From the NCBI RefSeq assembly GCF_028288105.1, contig NZ_JAQBOI010000191.1, positions 1 to 42,221 on the forward strand: a stretch of DNA of 42,221 bases, written 5' to 3'. The stretch's first letter is position 1. Each line of letters starts with the position of its first letter. The position numbers were made by a program, and so were the translations under genes. The notes below the pieces were generated by a model. The model had not been told where the DNA came from and did no database searches. It was given only the letters and a program-made list of their open reading frames with translations. This document shows positions 32,479 through 41,762 of this stretch, piece after piece. The DNA comes from Mucilaginibacter sp. Lineage in GTDB: Bacteria; Bacteroidota; Bacteroidia; Sphingobacteriales; Sphingobacteriaceae.

Positions 32479-35247
32479 GTGAAAAAACTTATACTAATCA
32501 TCATATTGCTGGCATCCATGCATGTATTTGCGCAGGACGTTAGGATATCCGGCACGATAAAAGATGCCGACGGCAACCCGGTTAGCAATGCCAATATTAA
32601 CGTTAAAAATAAAAATGTGGGTACAACCACAAATTCAAGCGGTTTATTCACTTTACACGCTAAAAACCTGCGACTACCTTTCACTATCGTGATATCGGGC
32701 ATCGGTTACGAGCAGCAGGAAGTACAAATCACTTCCGCGTCGCAAAATGTTAATGCATCGTTACCCATAAAAACCACTATGCTAAACGAGGTGGTTACAT
32801 CGGCAACCCGTGTAAGCCAAAGCAGCCTGCAATCGCCGGTAAGTATCGAAAAGGTGGGCCAAAGGGCAATAAAGGAAAATCCTTCGTTCACATTTTATGA
32901 TGGCTTGCAAAGCCTTAAAGGTATGGAAGCTATAACCAGCAGTTTAACCTACAAACAGGTAAACACCCGTGGGTTTAACAGTACCGGTAACTCCAGGTTT
33001 TTACAGCTGGTAGATGGTGTTGATAATCAAACCCCGGGCTTAAACTTTGCTGTTGGTAACCTTTTTGGTGCATCAGATCTGGATATCGAATCGGCAGAAG
33101 TTATACCCGGTGCGGCATCAGCGCTTTATGGTCCGGTTGCTTTTAATGGTTTATTATCTATCCGCACAAAGGATCCTTTTAAATACGAGGGTTTGGCCGT
33201 GCAGCTAAAAACAGGTATAAACCATGTTGGCGAAACCGGTAGCAGCGCTAAAAGCCTGAGTGATTTTGCCCTGCGTTACGCGAAATCATTTAACAACCGT
33301 TTTGCCTTTAAGCTGAATGCATCATACTTAACAGGTACAGATTGGTACGCTAATGATTATACCGATATAAGTGCATCGACCCCGGTTGGCCAACGTGGCC
33401 CAAATAACCCGGGCCGCGATGCGCTAAATATTTACGGTGATGAGGTTTCAAAACCATTACCCGGCATTGGCCTGGTATCGCGTACCGGCTACGAAGAAAA
33501 AGACCTGATGAACTACGACGTTTACAGCTTAAAATTAAACGGCGCTTTACATTACAAAATAAATAATGATATCGAGGCTATATACCAATACAACTATGGC
33601 CGCGGTACCGCAAGCTATACCGGCAGCAGCAGGTTCGATCTGAATAATTTTGTACTGCAAACGCATCGCTTAGAGTTAAAAGGTAGCAACTTTTTTATCC
33701 GCAGCTATGTGGTTGGCGAAAACTCGCACGACTCTTACAACACCCGTTCGCTGGCGCAATTTATTAACCGCGATTGGGTGCAGGATCTGAACGGAAATGT
33801 TGTTTCACCGGCTAATGCCGATGCAACCTGGTTTAACCGTTATTCGGCAGCATTTAATGGTACAGTTAACGGTGTTACACCCAACAGTGCTACAGCCGCC
33901 CGCACATTTGCAGATCAGGGCAGGTTTTTGCCGGGCACAGCAGCGTTTGACAAGGCTAAAGACGCGTCTATCCATAATTATGGTTTAAGCGGCGCAGGCG
34001 TATTTAGTAACAGTAAATTTTACCATACCGATGGCCAGTACGATTTTACAAAAGCCATAAAAGTGTTTGAGTTATTGGCTGGCGGTAGTTTCCGCAAGTA
34101 TTCCATGTTTACCAATGGCAGCTTGTTTGATGATAAAACCAACAAGATAAAAATTAACGAGTACGGTACATTTTTACAGGCAGGTAAAAAACTACTTGAT
34201 GATAACCTTAAACTGACCGCATCTATTCGTTATGATAAGAACGAGAACTTTAAAGGCAGCTTTACCCCACGTTTTTCGGCAGTGTATACTGTGGCTCAAA
34301 CACACAACTTTAGGGCATCGTACCAAACAGGTTTCCGTAACCCAACCCCGGTTGATCAGTTTATTCATCTTAATGTAGGGCCAATTACCATATTGGGTGG
34401 AGCGCCAAAAAACAGTGCCGACTTAAATGTGTATCAAAACTCGTTTACAGCGGCATCGGTAGGCGCATTTGGAGGCGCATTTGGCGCTGCAGTTGGTGGT
34501 GGTGCATCCCCGTCTGCTGCCATCGCGCAAAACAAAGATCTGCTTGTAAAATCAAACGTAGCCTATATAAAACCAGAGCAGCAAAAAGCGTTTGAAATTG
34601 GTTATAAAAGCCTGATAAATGATAAGCTTTTGGTTGATGTAAACTACTATTACAGCAGCTACACCAATTTTATTTTAAACACAGTTGTTATTAACCCGGC
34701 AAATCCAGTATTGGGTACCGATGGTAAACCAAGCACTGAGGCAGCAAGTGATATAGTACTTACAAATAATGTTCATGCTTATCAGCTTTACACCAACGCC
34801 ACCGATAAAGTATCTGCACAGGGTGCAAGTATGGGCTTAACTTATTTGTTAAGCAAAGGTTATATAGCGGGCGGCAACGCAACACTCTCTGTGTTTAATT
34901 TGGGCACAGCAAATATTAACAACATTGCCCAGTATAATACCCCAAAGTGGAGTACCAACGCAACTTTTGGCAATCCTAACGTATCTAAAGGCTTTGGCTT
35001 TAATGTAGCATGGCACTGGCAAAGCGCTTTTGACTGGTATGGTACCTTCAACGGTGTTAGGCCTGGCCGTATCAATGCTTACTCTATGGTTGATGCGCAG
35101 ATCAACAAGAAACTGCCGCGTGCCAATACAACCATTAAACTGGGTGGCAGCAACATATTTAACAAATACATTTCACAAGCATATGGCTCACCGGCAGTAG
35201 GTGCTATTTATTATGTAGCACTTGTGTTTGATAGTCCATTAAAATAA
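32479..35247 (+). CDS. TonB-dependent outer-membrane receptor
   Basis: A 922-residue receptor starting at GTG. The signal peptide (LILIIILLASMHVFAQ) is followed by a carboxypeptidase-like regulatory domain (about 20-105, VRISGTIKDADGNPVSNANINVKNKNVGT), a plug domain (about 105-240, with NTRGFNSTGNSRFLQLVDGVD) and a 22-strand-type barrel. No SusD-like gene is next to it, so it is not a SusCD glycan system; it is more likely for a small nutrient or metal complex. It lies 31 bp downstream of CMD copy 1 and 9 bp upstream of the MFS gene. Confidence 0.95.
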   Translation: MKKLILIIILLASMHVFAQDVRISGTIKDADGNPVSNANINVKNKNVGTTTNSSGLFTLHAKNLRLPFTIVISGIGYEQQEVQITSASQNVNASLPIKTTMLNEVVTSATRVSQSSLQSPVSIEKVGQRAIKENPSFTFYDGLQSLKGMEAITSSLTYKQVNTRGFNSTGNSRFLQLVDGVDNQTPGLNFAVGNLFGASDLDIESAEVIPGAASALYGPVAFNGLLSIRTKDPFKYEGLAVQLKTGINHVGETGSSAKSLSDFALRYAKSFNNRFAFKLNASYLTGTDWYANDYTDISASTPVGQRGPNNPGRDALNIYGDEVSKPLPGIGLVSRTGYEEKDLMNYDVYSLKLNGALHYKINNDIEAIYQYNYGRGTASYTGSSRFDLNNFVLQTHRLELKGSNFFIRSYVVGENSHDSYNTRSLAQFINRDWVQDLNGNVVSPANADATWFNRYSAAFNGTVNGVTPNSATAARTFADQGRFLPGTAAFDKAKDASIHNYGLSGAGVFSNSKFYHTDGQYDFTKAIKVFELLAGGSFRKYSMFTNGSLFDDKTNKIKINEYGTFLQAGKKLLDDNLKLTASIRYDKNENFKGSFTPRFSAVYTVAQTHNFRASYQTGFRNPTPVDQFIHLNVGPITILGGAPKNSADLNVYQNSFTAASVGAFGGAFGAAVGGGASPSAAIAQNKDLLVKSNVAYIKPEQQKAFEIGYKSLINDKLLVDVNYYYSSYTNFILNTVVINPANPVLGTDGKPSTEAASDIVLTNNVHAYQLYTNATDKVSAQGASMGLTYLLSKGYIAGGNATLSVFNLGTANINNIAQYNTPKWSTNATFGNPNVSKGFGFNVAWHWQSAFDWYGTFNGVRPGRINAYSMVDAQINKKLPRANTTIKLGGSNIFNKYISQAYGSPAVGAIYYVALVFDSPLK

Positions 35248-35256
35248 CATAGTACC

Positions 35257-36537
35257 ATGAGCACAATAATAGTTGACAACCAGATGGTATCAATAAAAAA
35301 AACAAGCGCTACCTACCTTACGCTGCTGTTTATATTATGCTTTGTTAGCAGTGTATTTGGCGGGGCGGTTTCAACGCTTATGTCGGTTTATCTCCCTGTA
35401 GTAGTAAAAGAACTACAGGGAGATATTGCACCCGGGCAGGTTAATTATATAAGCGGGTATATTAATGCCTTGTTCATATTTGGCTGGGCAATTGGTGGGT
35501 TTTCCTGGGGCCTTATAAGTGATAAAATTGGGCGTAAAAAGGCCCTGATCTATTCAATTGGCTGCTATGGCATTTTTACTTTTTTTACAGGTTTAATGCC
35601 CCATTGGCCCGGTGTTATGTTATGCCGTTTTATGAGTGGCTTTGGGGTAGGTGGCGAGCTGGTTGTAGCCTTTACACTAATAAGCGAAGTGTGGCCTAAA
35701 AAAAGCAAGGCGGTTGTAACAGGTATACTTTCTATTGCCTTCCCGGTAGGTATTTTCTCTGCAGGGGCTATCAATTATATTGTATCAACCTGGCGCGAAG
35801 GGTTTTATATAGGAGTAGTGCCTATACTAATGGCTTTAGCGGGGCTATTTATTGTGCGCGAGTCTGGTAAATGGCTTGGCCATAAATATCAAAGTTCACC
35901 GGCTGCACCTAACTCCTTGTTTGCCCCTGCAAACCGTAAGGATGTTATCATCGGTTCGTTAATGTTTGGCACAATGCTAATAGGCCTTTGGGCCATATTT
36001 TCATGGATGCCCACCTGGATACAAAGCCTCATAGCTACCGATGCACCAAAGCAACGCGGCCTAAGCATGATGTGTTTAGGCATGGGTGGTTTAACAGGTG
36101 GCTTCTTTTCGGGCTGGCTGGTAAACCTGATGGGCCTGCGCAAATCAATGCTGCTTTGCTTTGCCATTTGCGTGGTAATGTCGTTTGTGCTATTTAAAAC
36201 TAACGCTACCTTTTCGCCTGTGATATACGCCGAGATCGCTGTAATGGCATTGTTCTTTGGTGCAAGTCAGGGAGTACTATCGGCTTACATTCCACAACTT
36301 TTCCATACTGGTATCCGGGCTACGGCAACGGGCTTTTGCTTTAACATAGGCAGGTTATTCACCGCTACAGCAGTATTATTTATTGGCGTGTTGGTAACAG
36401 CTTTAGGCGGCTACGGCAATGCCATATTTTTATTCTCGTTGGTGTTTGTACTCGGGTTTATTGTAGTGCTTTTTGTAAAAGATAAAGAGGAAGGCACCGA
36501 TGCAAGTGAAGTAAATATATTAAGTGATAATGTTTAA
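35257..36537 (+). CDS. MFS transporter, metabolite:proton symporter-like
   Basis: A 426-residue inner-membrane transporter with 12 hydrophobic helices. The loop 2-3 motif is GLISDKIGRKKALIYS, followed by RFMSGFGVGGELVVAFTLISEVWP, which resembles the AAHS/SV2-type organic or aromatic acid symporters more than drug efflux pumps. It lies between the TonB receptor (9 bp upstream) and CMD copy 2 (12 bp downstream), so it likely carries the receptor's cargo across the inner membrane. Substrate unknown. The start is 35257; an in-frame ATG nine codons later is also possible. Confidence 0.92.
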   Translation: MSTIIVDNQMVSIKKTSATYLTLLFILCFVSSVFGGAVSTLMSVYLPVVVKELQGDIAPGQVNYISGYINALFIFGWAIGGFSWGLISDKIGRKKALIYSIGCYGIFTFFTGLMPHWPGVMLCRFMSGFGVGGELVVAFTLISEVWPKKSKAVVTGILSIAFPVGIFSAGAINYIVSTWREGFYIGVVPILMALAGLFIVRESGKWLGHKYQSSPAAPNSLFAPANRKDVIIGSLMFGTMLIGLWAIFSWMPTWIQSLIATDAPKQRGLSMMCLGMGGLTGGFFSGWLVNLMGLRKSMLLCFAICVVMSFVLFKTNATFSPVIYAEIAVMALFFGASQGVLSAYIPQLFHTGIRATATGFCFNIGRLFTATAVLFIGVLVTALGGYGNAIFLFSLVFVLGFIVVLFVKDKEEGTDASEVNILSDNV

Positions 36538-36549
36538 AAAAACTAAGAT

Positions 36550-37092
36550 ATGGCACATATAAATGTTCCCGAAGGTGTACCCGGCATACGGTCGCTGGTA
36601 ATGTTCAGGCCCGAGACAGGTAAGTACCTGTACGAACTGGCAGAGGTATTGTTGCGGGGCGAATCGCCTTTGTCGCAAGCCGACCGCGAGCTGATAGCAG
36701 CTTATGTATCGTACCGTAACGATTGTATGTTTTGTATGAACAGCCATGCCGCCGCCGCACGCTGCCTTTATGGTGAGGATGATACTACGGTTGATGATGT
36801 TTTGAAAGATATGCAGCAGGCTAATATCAGCCCTAAAATGAAAGCACTGTTAAATATTGCGGGCAAGGTGCAAATACTGGGTAAAGAAGTAAAAGCCGAA
36901 GATATCGAAGCTGCACGCGCCCTGGGTGCAACAGATAAAGAACTGCATGATACGGTTCTAATAGCGGCATCATTCAGCATGTTTAACCGATACGTAGACG
37001 GCCTTGCAAGCCTTACCCCAACCGATCCCGAAGCTTATAAAGAAATGGGCAAACGCATGGTGCAGGGATACGCTTTACCTACAAAACAATAA
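36550..37092 (+). CDS. AhpD/CMD-like peroxidase-related protein (copy 2)
   Basis: A 180-residue paralogue of copy 1 with the same opening (MAHINVPEGVPGIRSL) and the full redox set Glu47, Cys59, Cys62 (DCMFCMNSH), His66. It is cytoplasmic, with no signal. It lies 12 bp after the MFS stop and 4 bp before copy 3, so it is translated in the same unit. Similarity to copy 3 is clearly higher than to copy 1 (for example RPET, LIxAYVSYxND), suggesting that copies 2 and 3 duplicated later. Confidence 0.88.
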   Translation: MAHINVPEGVPGIRSLVMFRPETGKYLYELAEVLLRGESPLSQADRELIAAYVSYRNDCMFCMNSHAAAARCLYGEDDTTVDDVLKDMQQANISPKMKALLNIAGKVQILGKEVKAEDIEAARALGATDKELHDTVLIAASFSMFNRYVDGLASLTPTDPEAYKEMGKRMVQGYALPTKQ

Positions 37093-37096
37093 CCAT

Positions 37097-37645
37097 ATGG
37101 CATACATCGAACTAAATAACGACCTGCCCGGCATAAGAGGCCTGATGGCTTACCGCCCCGAGACAGAAAAAGCGCTTAATGCCCTTGCAGAAACATTGCT
37201 GCGCGATGATGATAACACCCTTACCCGCGGCGAACGCGAGCTGATAGGCGCTTACGTATCCTACCTTAACGATTGCTTTTTTTGCCAAAATGTACATGGT
37301 GCTTTAGCCGGGCATTACCTGGATTGCAATATTGATGAGATAGACGCTATTAAGAAAGATTTCTACTCTGCAGATCTGTCGTCCAAAATGAAAAGTCTGC
37401 TGGCAATTGCCGCGAGTGTACAAAAAGGCGGCAAAAACGTAACTGAAGGACAAATAACAGCAGCCAGAAACACCGGGGCCACAGATAAAGAGATCCATGA
37501 TGCCGTGTTGATAGCCGCCGCCTTTTGCATGTTTAACCGCTATGTGGATGGGCTGGGTACATGGGCCCCACCCGACAGGCAGTTTTACGTAAACCGTGCC
37601 CCGCAACGGGCAGAGGAGGGTTATCAATCCAGTGTGTATAAATAG
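37097..37645 (+). CDS. AhpD/CMD-like peroxidase-related protein (copy 3)
   Basis: A 182-residue third paralogue; redox residues Glu48, Cys60, Cys63 (DCFFCQNVH) and His67 are intact. The ATG at 37097 is chosen since it gives the paralogous N-terminus (MAYIELNNDLPGIRGLM) and starts 4 bp after copy 2's stop; an upstream in-frame start would extend into copy 2. Having three complete Cys pairs argues that all copies are functional and perhaps form a hetero-oligomer (inference). Confidence 0.88.
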   Translation: MAYIELNNDLPGIRGLMAYRPETEKALNALAETLLRDDDNTLTRGERELIGAYVSYLNDCFFCQNVHGALAGHYLDCNIDEIDAIKKDFYSADLSSKMKSLLAIAASVQKGGKNVTEGQITAARNTGATDKEIHDAVLIAAAFCMFNRYVDGLGTWAPPDRQFYVNRAPQRAEEGYQSSVYK

Positions 37646-37696
37646 CCTTAGTATATTAAAAATCAAACCGTTTACCTACGGCAAAAACTAAACAAC

Positions 37697-39943
37697 ATGA
37701 AACTAAAAATTGTACTGGCACTTGTATTATTGGGAACATTATGCTTCACAATTTTAGTGGGCAGCCACACATCCTCCCATAAAAAAATGGTGCGGATACT
37801 TCAGGATATTAATAAAAAGAACAATAATGTAGCAAATCCATTTAACCCGGATGCTAAACTGACCTATTTTGATTCTGTTTCAAAAGCAAACCCCGGCATG
37901 CTGGATAGGGATCTGCTATCTACCCAAGCCGGATTATTACTGGAAGCAGGTAAGGAAGCGGAATCTGTTAAGCTCTATGAAACCATAATGAACAAATTGG
38001 ATTTTATGACCACCGATGAGGTGCTGATAGATGCCGGTATTGCTTACATGCGTTTAGGCGAGCGAAGTAACTGCATACTTAATCACAATGGCTCGTCATG
38101 TGTTTACCCAATTAAAGATGATGGGGTGCATACTATTAAAACCGGATCGACCAATGCCATTGAAGCTTACAAAACGCTTTTGAAAATTAATCCCAATGAT
38201 GTGGAATCGCGATGGTTGTTAAATATCGCCTACATGACCCTTGGCGGCTACCCGCATAATGTGCCCAAAGATGTGCTTATACCCGGCATGGATGCCAGCA
38301 GTACAAGCGATATAAAGCCTTTTAAAGATGTAGCCAAAAGTTTAGGCCTTGATATCCATGGGCGGGCCGGAGGGGTTGCTATTGATGATTTTAATAATGA
38401 TGGTTACCTGGATATTATAACCTCTGGCTGGGACCTGAGTGACCCTATGCATTATTTTGAAAACAACAAAAACGGCACTTTTAGCGATGTTACCAGCCAA
38501 AGTGAATTGAAAGGTATAACCGGCGGGCTAAATATTCAACAAACTGATTATAATAACGATGGTAACATAGATCTTTTTGTTTTGCGCGGGGCATGGCTTT
38601 CTAAAGGGTTTGGAGACCAGCCAAGTTCTTTATTGCGTAATAACGGCGACGGTACCTTTACTGATGTTACCATCCCAAGCGGCCTGCTATTCTTTCACCC
38701 AACACAAACGGCTACCTGGGCCGATTTTAATAATGATGGCTGGCTGGATGTTTTTATAGGTGCCGAAAGTTCTGGCAATGTTACCGAAGGTGCACCCGTG
38801 TCATGTTCTTTATATATCAACGATCACAAGGGGGCTTTTACAAATGTGGCCATTGCTTCGCATAGTAATATAAGCGCGTTTGTAAAAGGGGTTACTTCTG
38901 CCGATTATAATAACGATGGCTGGATGGATATTTTTATTTCGACCATGAACGGAAGAAAATACCTGCTTAAAAACAAAGGCAAAACAGGCAATGGGATCGA
39001 TTTTGAAAATGTAACCGAAAAAGCAGGGATCATTAACAAGCAAAGGACATTTACAACCTGGTTTTACGATTATAATAACGATGGCTGGATGGATATACTG
39101 GTTAGCGATTACCAGTTTGAGCATTCGCTGGCATATTATAGCGGGGCCGAAGCAGTTGGCCATCCAATACCCAATGCCGGGAATGTTTTCTTGTACAGTA
39201 ATAACCATGATGGCACCTTTACCGATGTAACAAAAGAAGCCGGGTTAAATAAAGTGGTTTACAGCATGGGCGGCAATTTTGGTGATATTGATAATGATGG
39301 CTATCCCGACATGTATTTTGGCACCGGCAATCCCGATTTTAAGTCGTTAATACCTAACAAATTTTTTAGAAATGTTAATGGAAAGAAATTTGAGGATATT
39401 ACCTCTTCGTCAAGAATGGGTAATTTGCAAAAAGGGCATGGTATAGCATTTGCAGATCTTAGGAATACCGGCAAGCAGGATATTTTTGCTGAAATGGGCG
39501 GGGCCTACATTGGCGATTCTTACAACAGTTCATTATATTTAAACCCAACCAATAACGGTAACAATTGGATAAGCCTAAAGCTGGAAGGTATAAAGGCAAA
39601 TAAAGCGGGGATTGGCAGCCATATTAAACTAACTTTCATGGAAAATGGTGTAAAAAGATGCGTTTATAAAGACGTAAACTCCGGCGGGAGCTTTGGTGCA
39701 TCGCCACTACAGCAAGAAATTGGGATAGGGCGGGCCACATCTATCGAAGAAATTGAAATACAATGGGCGGGTAGCAAAACGGTTCAACGTTTTAGGAATG
39801 TGTCGCCCAACCAATTTTTAAATATTACAGAAGGAAATAGCCGCTATAAGGTAACCCAGCTTTCAAGATTAACTTTTGCAGATAAACAGAGTACTGCAGT
39901 TTGCCTGCCTGTAGCGTTAAATAAGTTAACTCCTTCAAAATAA
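37697..39943 (+). CDS. FG-GAP/VCBS repeat protein with ASPIC/UnbV C-terminus (CRTAC1-like)
   Basis: A 748-residue exported protein: N-terminal signal/anchor (LKIVLALVLLGTLCFTILV), a TPR-like helical region (about 60-190), then a beta-propeller with six intact calcium-loop motifs such as DFNNDGYLD, DYNNDGNID, DFNNDGWLD, DYNNDGWMD (twice) and DIDNDGYPD, plus a degenerate DLRNTGKQD. The C-terminal ~110 residues are the UnbV/ASPIC domain (NNWISLKLEGIKANKAGIGSHIKLTF). Two of the loops are identical at DNA level. It is 51 bp after CMD copy 3, so it is probably in the same operon. A surface or secreted binding role is usual; its ligand is unknown. Confidence 0.9.
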   Translation: MKLKIVLALVLLGTLCFTILVGSHTSSHKKMVRILQDINKKNNNVANPFNPDAKLTYFDSVSKANPGMLDRDLLSTQAGLLLEAGKEAESVKLYETIMNKLDFMTTDEVLIDAGIAYMRLGERSNCILNHNGSSCVYPIKDDGVHTIKTGSTNAIEAYKTLLKINPNDVESRWLLNIAYMTLGGYPHNVPKDVLIPGMDASSTSDIKPFKDVAKSLGLDIHGRAGGVAIDDFNNDGYLDIITSGWDLSDPMHYFENNKNGTFSDVTSQSELKGITGGLNIQQTDYNNDGNIDLFVLRGAWLSKGFGDQPSSLLRNNGDGTFTDVTIPSGLLFFHPTQTATWADFNNDGWLDVFIGAESSGNVTEGAPVSCSLYINDHKGAFTNVAIASHSNISAFVKGVTSADYNNDGWMDIFISTMNGRKYLLKNKGKTGNGIDFENVTEKAGIINKQRTFTTWFYDYNNDGWMDILVSDYQFEHSLAYYSGAEAVGHPIPNAGNVFLYSNNHDGTFTDVTKEAGLNKVVYSMGGNFGDIDNDGYPDMYFGTGNPDFKSLIPNKFFRNVNGKKFEDITSSSRMGNLQKGHGIAFADLRNTGKQDIFAEMGGAYIGDSYNSSLYLNPTNNGNNWISLKLEGIKANKAGIGSHIKLTFMENGVKRCVYKDVNSGGSFGASPLQQEIGIGRATSIEEIEIQWAGSKTVQRFRNVSPNQFLNITEGNSRYKVTQLSRLTFADKQSTAVCLPVALNKLTPSK

Positions 39944-39992
39944 ATAAACTACATTTAAATAAAAATCGAACAAATAAACTAAACAACTCAAC

Positions 39993-40364
39993 ATGAAAAA
40001 ATTATTATTGGTATGCTGTCTGTTAATGGGATTGACAATAGCGGCGAATGCTCAAAGCACTCAATCAGTAGAAAAAGCGAAAGGGCTTCAAAAACAATTA
40101 AAGCTTACTGATAAGCAAACCACTAAAATTGCAAGCATCTATCAGGAATCGTCAGAAAAATTTGAAAAAATAAAAAAGGCAGAACATGGCGATAACGCTA
40201 AAATATTAACGGCCATAAAACCATTGCGCACCGCTACCATACAAAAGATAAAAACAGTTTTAACACCGCAGCAGAAAGTTAAGTATGATACTATACTAAA
40301 AGGATCGAACGGAACTGGCGGTATGGGCTGGGGTGAAGGCTGGAGTGCGCCTGCATCAGAATAA
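39993..40364 (+). CDS. Small periplasmic LTxxQ (Spy/CpxP-like) protein
   Basis: A 123-residue periplasmic protein with a signal peptide (LLLVCCLLMGLTIAANAQ) and two LTxxQ-type motifs (LTDKQ at 38-42, LTPQQ at 90-94) in a helical, charged body, as in the Spy/CpxP chaperone group. The C-terminus is Gly/Trp-rich (GGMGWGEGW). It lies 49 bp after the UnbV gene and just before a strong terminator, so it ends the operon. Chaperone activity is inferred from the motif only. Confidence 0.8.
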   Translation: MKKLLLVCCLLMGLTIAANAQSTQSVEKAKGLQKQLKLTDKQTTKIASIYQESSEKFEKIKKAEHGDNAKILTAIKPLRTATIQKIKTVLTPQQKVKYDTILKGSNGTGGMGWGEGWSAPASE

Positions 40365-40379
40365 TAAATTTCAAAATAT

Positions 40380-40409
40380 AAAATAAAGCGGTCATCGCCG
40401 CTTTATTTT
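40380..40409 (+). terminator. Terminator of the CMD/TonB-receptor operon
   Basis: AAAATAAAGCGG (40380-40391) pairs perfectly with CCGCTTTATTTT (40398-40409) around a 6-nt loop. It is 15 bp after the LTxxQ gene's stop. Confidence 0.88.
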
Positions 40410-40473
40410 ATATTAATTAACCCTTGGTCAAACAGTATTTATGTTAGCAATTATTTTAATTACGTAAATCAGT

Positions 40474-41676
40474 ATGAATAAAAAGTCTACAAAATCATAC
40501 TTATTCTGGATAGGGATAACGCTACTCGTTTTCCCCGGATTATTGCATGCTTATTTATTAATGCCTTTTCCCGGTAGTCAGGATCTGAATGCTATTACTG
40601 TATCCTATTATCTCGAAAAAATTGTAAACCCATTAAGGGCAGTTGGCGCTTTACTGATAATTTGGTACACATTTGTCAGCTTTAAAAAAGACACCCGGAG
40701 GAGTAAAATTAGTAAAGGTGTAGTGTTAGGCCTTTGCTTTGTCAGTTTCTACTTTACCGATTTTAGGTATAAGGCCGAAACCATGTTTGAAGAACCACGG
40801 TCAATAAAGTTTGCCAATTTTATTGATAACAAGGTGTCTGAGCGGGCTGTAATCATAGGTGTGGTACATAACGGCGTAGCAAAAGCGTACCCCTTAACTT
40901 ATTTAGGTTATCATCATAAAATACAGGACAATGTTGGTGATAAACCGGTATTGATCACTTATTGTACCATGTGCCGTAGCGGCAGGGTGTACAGCCCCTT
41001 AATAAACGGTGTTAAGCAACAGTTCCGTTTAGTGGGTGCAAGGCACTATAATGCTGTTATTGAAGATGCAGGTACAAAAACCTGGTGGTACCAGGCTAAC
41101 GGAAACGCGGCCGTTGGAGAATTAAAAGGTCAGCACTTACAAGAACTGCCTTATGAGCAGTCAACGTTGGCTGCATGGCTAACCAAGCACCCGGGCACAT
41201 TAATTCTGCAACCAGATAATCATTACCTCGACGATTACAACGACCTTAAAAATTACGATCGTTTACAGGCAATTGATAAAGATAGTACCATAAAAAATAA
41301 AGATAAACTGATCAAAAAAAGCTGGGTACTTGGCGTAGTTGTTAACGGCCAGGCTAAGGCTTATGATTGGCGACGCCTGTCTAAAAAACGATTGGTAAAC
41401 GACCGTATAGACCAAACCCCTTTACTGTTGACACTTGAAAAGGATAGCCTAACGTATCATGCATTTGATACATCGGTAAATGGCAAGGCATTACATTTTG
41501 ATATGAACCCTTTAGGGCAGCTTACCGATAGGGAAACTGCTTCTCTATGGGATTGGGATGGCCTATCGACTTCGGGGGCACTTAAAGGCAGCCGGTTAAC
41601 AAAGGTGCAATCTTATCAGGAGTACTGGCACTCCTGGAAATATTTCCACCCGGCAAGTACCTTATGGCGCGAATAA
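40474..41676 (+). CDS. DUF3179 membrane protein
   Basis: A 400-residue protein with about three hydrophobic helices in the first 95 residues, then a DUF3179 domain. The signature TYCTMCRSGRVYSP carries Cys164 and Cys167; the family usually reads CPLCNSGVVF. The Cys pair suggests metal or redox function, but the family is uncharacterised. It is separated from the upstream operon by a terminator and a 64-bp gap, so it has its own promoter. It may still belong to the same functional neighbourhood. Confidence 0.88.
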   Translation: MNKKSTKSYLFWIGITLLVFPGLLHAYLLMPFPGSQDLNAITVSYYLEKIVNPLRAVGALLIIWYTFVSFKKDTRRSKISKGVVLGLCFVSFYFTDFRYKAETMFEEPRSIKFANFIDNKVSERAVIIGVVHNGVAKAYPLTYLGYHHKIQDNVGDKPVLITYCTMCRSGRVYSPLINGVKQQFRLVGARHYNAVIEDAGTKTWWYQANGNAAVGELKGQHLQELPYEQSTLAAWLTKHPGTLILQPDNHYLDDYNDLKNYDRLQAIDKDSTIKNKDKLIKKSWVLGVVVNGQAKAYDWRRLSKKRLVNDRIDQTPLLLTLEKDSLTYHAFDTSVNGKALHFDMNPLGQLTDRETASLWDWDGLSTSGALKGSRLTKVQSYQEYWHSWKYFHPASTLWRE

Positions 41677-41703
41677 AGAATTTCTTATATTAATCATCTA
41701 AAG

Positions 41704-41746
41704 CAAACCTGTGAAACAAAACTGTATTTCACAGGTTTGTTTATTT
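41704..41746 (+). terminator. Terminator after the DUF3179 gene
   Basis: CAAACCTGTGAAA (41704-41716) pairs perfectly with TTTCACAGGTTTG (41727-41739), 13 bp, around a 10-nt loop, followed by TTTATTT. Confidence 0.92.
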
Positions 41747-41762
41747 AAATGAAGCAAGGAAT

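Noticed and set aside
34860..35075. Antisense frame inside the TonB receptor
   Set aside because: Shadow of the barrel-coding strand with no signal or motif of its own.
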